Both the position numbers and the translations under genes were made by a program. Below, piece by piece: positions 15,807-21,270 of a DNA stretch of 21,270 bases (positions are counted from its first letter, which is position 1; each line of letters opens with the position of its first letter). Origin of the DNA: Spirochaetaceae bacterium (GTDB taxonomy: Bacteria > Spirochaetota > Spirochaetia > SZUA-6 > Bin103); contig JAPOQV010000387.1 in the NCBI GenBank assembly GCA_026710565.1, forward strand, positions 1-21,270, given 5' to 3'. Below the pieces are notes generated by a model. The model worked only from the letters and a program-made list of their open reading frames with translations. It was not told where the DNA came from and made no database searches.

Positions 15807-17812
15807 CCGTGGTCTCGGGGCGAGTCCACTCGATATGAGAGCAGCCTGGCCGACGCCGGCTGCAGCGCGACAGACAGCCCGCGGGTGAGCTGCTCACCTG
15901 TCAGGCTCTCCCCGACACCGGAGCTCTCGTCTCTGACCCGGTAGCGGGCCGCCGGGTCCACGGCCTGCAGAGCAATCCGCTGTTCGCGCGTTTCCCCCGC
16001 GACGCGAAAGGCGAAGACGATGCCCTCCTCGGATCCCGCGGCAAACTGCATGACGTTCCAGTCCGCCTCCGACTGCGGCTGCGGCAGCAGCCGGTAGTAG
16101 TCGAGCATCAACAGATGGCGCACCCGCTTGTAGACGTCGATCCAGTGGCGGGCGCGCTCCCTGGCCGCGGCCGGCCACTCGGAAATCGTGCCGTGCAGGA
16201 AGAGCTCCCCCGCCATGCGGCTCAGGAAGGAGAGATCGGTGAGCTTCGCGTCGGGGTGGAGCGCCATGCCGGGCCGGCCGCGCAGGCCCTTGCTCGGCGG
16301 CCATCCCAGGGAGCTTCCAAGGTAGTTGGCGGGGAAGAACGCGTTACCGCCGGCCTGCATCGCGTGGTAGAGGTGCGGATGGGCGTTGCTGTCGCTGCAC
16401 CAGCAGGCATGGTGTCGCCGCATGGTGCCGAAGTCCAGCCGCTGGCCGCCTCCGGCGCAGCACTCGAGCATCAACGAAGGGTGCCGCTCGGCAAGCGTCT
16501 CCCATACCCGGTAGAGCCCCGCGAGGTGGGCGAACTTCACCTTGAGCGTCGGGTCCACGGCCTGGAAGATGGGGTGCCCGTCCATGTTGTAGTCCCAGCG
16601 GAGGTAGCGCACGTGGTAGCGCTCGATGAGGCCGTCCAGGAGCTCCAGGAAGTGGTCGCATGCCTCCGGGAGGCCGAAGTTGTAGAGCCGGCGGTGCGGG
16701 GTCCAGGCGCTGCCGAGCTCCGGCCCGTAGAAGAACTCGGGGTGCTCCCGCAGGATCCGGGTGCCGGGCTCGGCCTCCGCGTCGATGAAGAGCCCGAAGC
16801 GCATGCCCTGCTCCTCGACCCGGTCGACCACCCGCTCCAACCCGGCGGGGAACTTGGCGGGGTCGGGGTACCAGTTGCCGCATCCGCCGGGGAACCGGCC
16901 CTCGTACCAGGCGTCATCGACGATGAACACCTCGACCCCCAGCTCGGCGGCGGTGTCGATCTGGGGGTAGATGTCGCGGTCCGTGTACGGCGCCTGGATG
17001 CCGGGCCAGATGGTGTAGGCCACCGGCGGCACCACCCGGCGTCCTTCGTGGCGGGGAGTGACGTGCTCCCTGATGTAGCCGCGGCTCCGGTTGGTCGCCT
17101 GCTCGAAACCCCCCTCGAAGAAGATCACGTGGGCCGGCGGCAGCTCCAGCGATTCGCCGGGCGCCAGCACCAGGCAGCTCACCGCCGGTCCCGCCTCGGC
17201 AACCAGGATCTGGTCATCCGGCTCGTAACCGACGCTCATCGTCCAGCCGGCGGACCACTCCAGCCCGATGATGAAGCCTGCGCCATCCGGCTCGATGCCG
17301 GGGCTGACGAAGGCGATGGGCAGGTCCTTGGCGGAGGACTGGTCGCCCTCCGCCGACAGCTCGACACCGTGGCGTGAGTGGGGGAACTGCAGGAGGTCCC
17401 ATCGCGTCCAGTAGGCGCCGCGCGGCGGATAGCGGCCGCCGGGGTCGCCACCGCCGGCGGAGCTCATCACGCGCGGTGGGGTGCGGATGTCACCGATCGA
17501 AAGCAGCAGCGGGGAGAGGGCGGTGAGCGGCTGCAGAGCGGCGGCACCGGTGTTGGTGAGCGTCGTCCGGTAGACGGCGAAGCGGGCCTTGGGGTTGCAG
17601 CGCACGCGCACGACCGCTTCGAGCCCGCGATCCGACGCGAACCTGAGCAGCGTGCGACTGTCGTCCTCGGTTGTCTCCTCGAGTGGATGCCAGGAGAGGA
17701 GGCGCTCCGCGACCCTCACGCCGAATCCTGGTCCGTTCCGCATCCTGTGGGCCAGCTCTCCCGGTGCCGCACGCCGCAGGAGGTCGACCACGGTCCGGGT
17801 CGGTTCGCTCAT
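15803..17812 (-). CDS. Alpha-galactosidase, GH36 family
   Basis: The 669-residue enzyme has an N-terminal beta-sandwich and a TIM barrel of the GH36/melibiase type (PF02065). Seen are VEVFIVDDAWYEGR (about 295), FGLFIDAEAEPGTRI and LRWDYNMDGHP (about 403, where the Asp after Trp is the predicted nucleophile). ECCAGGGQRLDFGTMRRH and CWCSDSNAHPH (about 472, predicted acid/base Asp) follow. No signal peptide is visible, so hydrolysis of alpha-galactosides probably occurs in the cytoplasm. It sits on the opposite strand between the two cueR-cytochrome pairs, head to head with the second and tail to tail (4-base overlap) with the first. It has no apparent link to copper. The ATG at 17812 is 66 bases from the cueR copy 2 promoter, which points away. 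Confidence 0.88.
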   Translation of the reverse strand: MSEPTRTVVDLLRRAAPGELAHRMRNGPGFGVRVAERLLSWHPLEETTEDDSRTLLRFASDRGLEAVVRVRCNPKARFAVYRTTLTNTGAAALQPLTALSPLLLSIGDIRTPPRVMSSAGGGDPGGRYPPRGAYWTRWDLLQFPHSRHGVELSAEGDQSSAKDLPIAFVSPGIEPDGAGFIIGLEWSAGWTMSVGYEPDDQILVAEAGPAVSCLVLAPGESLELPPAHVIFFEGGFEQATNRSRGYIREHVTPRHEGRRVVPPVAYTIWPGIQAPYTDRDIYPQIDTAAELGVEVFIVDDAWYEGRFPGGCGNWYPDPAKFPAGLERVVDRVEEQGMRFGLFIDAEAEPGTRILREHPEFFYGPELGSAWTPHRRLYNFGLPEACDHFLELLDGLIERYHVRYLRWDYNMDGHPIFQAVDPTLKVKFAHLAGLYRVWETLAERHPSLMLECCAGGGQRLDFGTMRRHHACWCSDSNAHPHLYHAMQAGGNAFFPANYLGSSLGWPPSKGLRGRPGMALHPDAKLTDLSFLSRMAGELFLHGTISEWPAAARERARHWIDVYKRVRHLLMLDYYRLLPQPQSEADWNVMQFAAGSEEGIVFAFRVAGETREQRIALQAVDPAARYRVRDESSGVGESLTGEQLTRGLSVALQPASARLLSYRVDSPRDHG

Positions 17813-17877
17813 GGGTGCGGCAGACTCTACGACCGACGCGCGTCACCCGCCAACCGCGAGGCCTCATCAGGCCGGGG

Positions 17878-17908
17878 TTGACCTTCCAGTTACTGGAATG
17901 TGTTCTAT
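17878..17908 (+). promoter_or_regulatory. CueR-type promoter/operator of cueR copy 2
   Basis: TTGACC (17878-17883), a 19-bp spacer, then TTCTAT (17903-17908). The dyad is ACCTTCC (17881-17887), 7 bp, GGAATGT (17895-17901), with one mismatch. The left half and spacer (ACCTTCCAGTTACT) are identical to the site of copy 1. Confidence 0.8.
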
Positions 17909-17928
17909 CGGTTCCGGAGGGTGCAGTC

Positions 17929-18330
17929 GTGAACATCGGCGAAGTCGCGGAGGCGTGCGGTCTGCCCGCGAAGACGATTCGGTACTACGAGGAGATCGGC
18001 CTGGTCAGCCCGGACCGGAAGGCGAACGGCTACCGCGACTTTCCGGAGGCGCAGGGGCACAAGCTCGCCTTCGTGGCGCGCGCCCGATCGCTCGGCTTCT
18101 CGATCGGGGACTGCCGCGCGCTGCTCGCGCTCTACGACGACCCCCACCGTGCCAGCGGCGACGTCAGGGAGATCGTGCGGAGTCACGTCCGCGGCATCGA
18201 TCGCAAGATCGCGGAGCTCCAGGGCATGCGCGACACGCTCGACCACCTGGTGGAACGCTGCCACGGCGATGAACGTCCAGAGTGCCCGATCCTTGACGAT
18301 CTGGCGAGCGCGCCGGGGACCAGGAGATGA
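17929..18330 (+). CDS. cueR: CueR-like MerR-family copper sensor (copy 2)
   Basis: The 133-residue paralogue of the 14719 gene differs at about 27 positions by eye. Conserved are the winged helix (NIGEVAEACGLPAKTIRYYE), Ser76 in DPHRASGDVR and the metal loop C-HGDERPE-C-PIL with Cys111 and Cys119, so both copies look able to sense Cu(I). The start is GTG at 17929, with GGAGG at 17916-17920 eight bases upstream, exactly the layout of copy 1 apart from GTG for ATG. The stop overlaps the cytochrome start (ATGA). Its changes lie mainly on the dimerisation helix and outside the metal loop, so the two could form mixed dimers; this is inference. Confidence 0.9.
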   Translation: MNIGEVAEACGLPAKTIRYYEEIGLVSPDRKANGYRDFPEAQGHKLAFVARARSLGFSIGDCRALLALYDDPHRASGDVREIVRSHVRGIDRKIAELQGMRDTLDHLVERCHGDERPECPILDDLASAPGTRR

Positions 18331-18920
18331 AGCGGGGCCAGGGCGCTGGCAAGCGGGACGGGAACAAGAAGCGACCGCTTCTCCTGGCAGGCGCCCTGGT
18401 GGCGCTGGCCGGAGCCGGCGTGGGCGCGTTCGTGCTCTTCTGGCCCGAGCGGGACCCGTCGCCGACCGTGGCGGGAGCTCTGTTCCGTCCCGACGATCGC
18501 CGCGCCGTCGAAGAGGGCAGCTACATCTACCGGTTCGCCTGCGCGCAGTGCCACGGCGTCAACCTGGAGGGACAGCCGAACTGGCAGCAGCGGGGCGCCG
18601 ACGGGCTGATGCCGGCTCCTCCTCACGACGCGACCGGGCATACGTGGCACCACCCCGATCAGGCGCTGTTCGAGATGACCAAGTACGGCATGCAGCGGTT
18701 CGCCGGTCGTGACTACCGTACCGCCATGCCCGCCTATCAGAAGACCCTGACGGACGACGAGATCATCGCCGTCATGTCCTACATCAAGAGCCGGTGGCCG
18801 GCGTCGGTCCGAAGGCAGCACGACATGATCAACGCCAGGAATGCGGTGCAGTCCAGCCTGCATCGATGGGACGCGCTGACCGCGCTGGCGGCTCGGGCCG
18901 CAAGCGAGCGCCGGGGCTGA
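18327..18920 (+). CDS. Membrane-anchored c-type cytochrome (copy 2)
   Basis: The 197-residue paralogue of the 15117 gene has a short basic tail of about 16 residues, one membrane segment (PLLLAGALVALAGAGVGAFV) and the cytochrome domain. The domain shows CAQCH, GVNLEGQPNWQQRGADGLMP, GHTWHHPDQALFEMTKYG and TAMPAYQKTL. The haem domain is almost identical to copy 1; most change is in the N-terminal tail and linker. ATG at 18327 lies in the ATGA overlap with cueR. It should be anchored to the membrane with its haem outside. Its maturation requires haem attachment such as by the ccsBA pair at 6939-10057. Confidence 0.88.
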   Translation: MKRGQGAGKRDGNKKRPLLLAGALVALAGAGVGAFVLFWPERDPSPTVAGALFRPDDRRAVEEGSYIYRFACAQCHGVNLEGQPNWQQRGADGLMPAPPHDATGHTWHHPDQALFEMTKYGMQRFAGRDYRTAMPAYQKTLTDDEIIAVMSYIKSRWPASVRRQHDMINARNAVQSSLHRWDALTALAARAASERRG

Positions 18921-18958
18921 CACGCGTCGAGCGTGGCCTGGAGCGGCGCGCCGCCGAG

Positions 18959-20323
18959 GTGCGCGCGGGCAGGTCGGCGCTGCGCCGCGCGTGCCGGGCG
19001 CTTGGGATCGAGGAGCCGCGTTCGCTGTGGGTGGCATCCGGCGCGGGCGGTCCGTTCCGGCCGGCGGTGGCGGTGCGCCGATACCTTACCGAGGAACGTA
19101 TCGAGGTGGTCGTCGACCTGTCGCAAACCGCCGGCGGCGAGGAGCTGGCCGACTCGTTTCGTGCCGTGCTGGCCGGCGGGATTTCCGGTCGAGGGGCCGG
19201 GGATCTGCCGATCGGCGGCTTCACGCCGTTGCGGCACAGCCCGGTCTGGGGGCTGAACGCAGCCTTCTGGGATCACGCGGACCGGTACATCGCCGCCCGC
19301 GGCGGCGACTACCGCGATGCCGTGGGCGGGTCACCGGACCTGATCAGGCCGCTGGTCCGCGAGCGGGCGGAGCGTCTCTGCGCGTCGATTCGCCGCGTGC
19401 GCGCCGGTGCATCCGGCGCCCGTGCCGAGTTGGCGTATCTGAGCATCGGCGCCTCCGGAGCCGAAGGGCCCCGGCTGTTCGCCGAGGAGCTGACGCGGGC
19501 GGCGGTGGCCGGCCGGGTCGGCCTGGAGGGGGTCTGCTACCTGGTCGCCGATCGGTCCCCGCGGGTGTTGGACGCCGTGCATGCCGCGCTCGGCGATCGG
19601 TTCGACGCGCTCCGCGTCGGCTATGTCGAGCTCGACCTGCGCTCGCCGGCCCCGGCGCTGGCGCCATGGCGGGCCCGCATCCTGCACGCTCACGTCGGCA
19701 GCCTGTTCGACAACCTGCCGGCCGACCACGTCGAGTGGCTGGACGGGCGGTGCTACCTGGTCGAGGGGCTGCTCTTCCTCCCGGCCGCGGCGGCGGACGG
19801 GCTCGCGGCCCGATTCGGGGTCGGCGCCGGAGTCCTGCGCGAGGTGCTGCACGGGCCTGCCCCGTCCTTGCCGGACCGCCTGCAGGCGGTCGCCGGAGCG
19901 ACCGGGATGTATCGGCTGTGGGCAGATCTCTACCAGGCGCTGCGCATCGCCGAGCGACTGGTCCCGCCTCCGCCGGAAGCCGTGCCCGACAGCCTGCTCC
20001 AGTGCCCGGCCGACGGGCGGATGGCGCTGTCCGGCGACGCGATCGCCAGCGCGCTGACGCTGCTCGGACTGCTGCACGAGCACGGCGTACTGGAGATCGT
20101 CGACATCATGGGCGCCGACGGCGCGCAGTATGCCGGACGGTTCCGGACGACCGCGAAGTACGACGGGTCGGCGGTGGAGTGGTTCAACGCCGCGTTGTTG
20201 GAGGCGCGGCTGCGCCGCGAGGTCCCCGGCTGCACGGTGGGCTTTCGGTCGCTCGCCAGGTTCGGAAAGCCGCGGATGACCCGCATGGAGATCCGGCACG
20301 GCCAGGAAAGAGGCGCGCGGTGA
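18959..20323 (+). CDS. Putative SAM-dependent methyltransferase (MidA/NDUFAF7-like)
   Basis: From GTG 18959 the product is 454 residues. AELAYLSIGASGAEGPRLFAEEL resembles the glycine-rich SAM-binding strand. CYLVADRSPRVLDAVHAAL is the expected second strand, and ILHAHVGSLFDNLPADHVEW resembles the NExxDNLPxD part of Methyltransf_28 (PF02636). Earlier GFTPLRHSPVWGLNAAFWDH may be the substrate-side segment. The usual GxGxG is replaced by GASGAEG, so SAM binding is not certain. The start is ambiguous: the frame is open upstream through the end of the cytochrome gene, with ATG at 18866 as an alternative, and neither has a clear ribosome site. It follows the cytochrome on the same strand and may be co-transcribed. 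The target is unknown. Confidence 0.5.
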   Translation: MRAGRSALRRACRALGIEEPRSLWVASGAGGPFRPAVAVRRYLTEERIEVVVDLSQTAGGEELADSFRAVLAGGISGRGAGDLPIGGFTPLRHSPVWGLNAAFWDHADRYIAARGGDYRDAVGGSPDLIRPLVRERAERLCASIRRVRAGASGARAELAYLSIGASGAEGPRLFAEELTRAAVAGRVGLEGVCYLVADRSPRVLDAVHAALGDRFDALRVGYVELDLRSPAPALAPWRARILHAHVGSLFDNLPADHVEWLDGRCYLVEGLLFLPAAAADGLAARFGVGAGVLREVLHGPAPSLPDRLQAVAGATGMYRLWADLYQALRIAERLVPPPPEAVPDSLLQCPADGRMALSGDAIASALTLLGLLHEHGVLEIVDIMGADGAQYAGRFRTTAKYDGSAVEWFNAALLEARLRREVPGCTVGFRSLARFGKPRMTRMEIRHGQERGAR

Positions 20324-20397
20324 ACTTGACAGAACATGAGCGCCGGTTGCACATTTGCTCCGTCGGCGCGCGCAGGGTGCATCGGCTATTTCTTTAT

Positions 20398-20469
<72 letters not shown>

Positions 20470-20471
20470 AG

Positions 20472-21270
20472 TTGCAACGGCCGGAGTCAGGACAGCGGGG
20501 CGGGACCGCCCCCGACGATGCGATCGCGGCCCGGTTCGGCCGTATCCGCGGACGCGCGGTGCATCTGGTCGGGGTCGCCGGACAGGGCATGTCCGCGCTT
20601 GCCGAAGTGCTGCAGGCTCGCGGCGCGGTCGTCACCGGTTCCGACGTCGACGAACCGTTCTTCACCACACCGGTCCTGGAACGGATCGGCGTGCCGGTGC
20701 TCCCGTTCGACCCCCGCAACGTGCGCGGCGCCGACCTTGTCGTGTTCTCGGCGGCCTACGATCCCGACCGCCATCCGGAGCTGCGCGCGGCGCGGGATGC
20801 CGGCCTGCCGCTCGCCAATTACCCGCAGGCTCTGGGCGCGCTGTCCGCGCAGTGCGAAGCCGTCGCGGTGTGCGGCACGCACGGCAAGACCACGATCACG
20901 GCCATGCTGGGAACGCTGCTGGATGGCCTGGAGCTGCCGGCGACGGTGCTGGCGGGCAGCCCGGCAGCAAGCTTCGGCGACCGCAGCACGCTCAACCGGG
21001 GCACCGAGCTCCTGGCGGCCGAGACCTGCGAGTACCGACGCCACTTCCTGCACTACCACCCCGACAGCATCGTCCTCTCCGGCGTCGAGTGGGAGCACGT
21101 CGACTACTTCGCCGACTACCACGACACGGTGGCTGCGTTCGTGGAGTTCTGCCGGCGGCTCCCGCCCGGCGGTGAGCTGGTCTACGACGCCGACGACGCC
21201 GGCGCGGCCACGGTAGCCACGGCCGTCGCCGGCGAACGCGCCGACGTGGTGCGCACCCCGGTAGGCCGCA
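20472..21270 (+). CDS. murC: UDP-N-acetylmuramate--L-alanine ligase-like protein (partial, runs off window)
   Basis: The first 266 residues are visible. They show a nucleotide-binding start typical of MurC/Mpl (VHLVGVAGQGMSALAEVLQA), VTGSDVDEPF and the ATP-binding loop CGTHGKTTITAMLGTLL (Gly at about 135). AETCEYRRHFLHYHPDSIVL and GVEWEHVDYFADYHDT follow, corresponding to the Mur ligase E(A/C)xExxxxF...HxDY region. It would add L-alanine to UDP-MurNAc in the cytoplasm during peptidoglycan synthesis. The ECEYRRHFLHYHP wording is like spirochaete MurC. The assigned start is TTG at 20472, with AGGAG at 20462-20466 five bases upstream, inside the tRNA acceptor strand. A GTG at 20559 is possible but would lie right at the first strand. 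An Mpl-type ligase cannot be excluded without the C-terminus. Confidence 0.8.
   Translation, partial: MQRPESGQRGGTAPDDAIAARFGRIRGRAVHLVGVAGQGMSALAEVLQARGAVVTGSDVDEPFFTTPVLERIGVPVLPFDPRNVRGADLVVFSAAYDPDRHPELRAARDAGLPLANYPQALGALSAQCEAVAVCGTHGKTTITAMLGTLLDGLELPATVLAGSPAASFGDRSTLNRGTELLAAETCEYRRHFLHYHPDSIVLSGVEWEHVDYFADYHDTVAAFVEFCRRLPPGGELVYDADDAGAATVATAVAGERADVVRTPVGR

Noticed and set aside
20326..20356. TTGACA upstream of the tRNA as a promoter
   Set aside because: The -35 is perfect, but the best -10 candidate at a workable distance matches only 3 of 6 bases. It may be real, but the support is too thin to list.

Overview
This is a GC-rich bacterial window with two very different parts. A stand-alone NusG domain II membrane protein (5795-6154) and a MurC-type ligase of the style I associate with spirochaetes (20472-end) suggest a high-GC member of the Spirochaetota. 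That placement is an inference from protein style, and no taxonomic marker confirms it.

Left part (1-6900): gene debris with a few survivors. On the minus strand lies the end of an AAA-like ATPase with an internal in-frame duplication (1-392). It abuts a 5'-truncated methylenetetrahydrofolate-reductase-like gene on plus (393-1130). Next come an archaeal-type/DUF234 ATPase that has lost its P-loop (1240-2457, minus) and an intact DsbA-family oxidoreductase (2543-3583, minus). Upstream of that are a truncated, frameshifted copper P-type ATPase (3580-4927), the C-terminal scrap of a second, Zn/Cd-type ATPase (5023-5148), an unassigned spacer with two hairpins, the NusG_II protein, and a 5'-truncated beta-propeller of the F510_1955 type (6354-6899).

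Right part (6939-18920): a copper regulon. Two CueR-like MerR regulators (14719-15120, 17929-18330) carry the CueR cysteine pair and Ser76. Each is followed, with an ATGA overlap, by a membrane-anchored c-type cytochrome. A complete copA (11856-14150, minus) is followed, again with an ATGA overlap, by a dsbA pseudogene. A lipoprotein-ResB-ResC (CcsBA, system II cytochrome c maturation) operon lies at 6939-10692. Four promoters (10868-10898, 14160-14190, 14669-14699, 17878-17908) share one architecture: TTGACC, a 19-bp spacer, and an ACCTTCC-N7-GGAAGGT dyad, which is the known CueR operator pattern. Read together, copper would induce its exporter, two cytochromes and the machinery that attaches haem to them.

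The copA-dsbA pair exists twice, and each copy has kept a different intact gene. Copy 1 has a broken copA and an intact dsbA; copy 2 has an intact copA and a broken dsbA. The cueR-cytochrome pair is also duplicated, with a GH36 alpha-galactosidase gene (15803-17812, minus) between the copies.

Right edge: a methyltransferase-like gene (18959-20323), tRNA-Glu(UUC) (20398-20469) and the start of a murC-like gene whose Shine-Dalgarno appears to lie inside the tRNA 3' strand.
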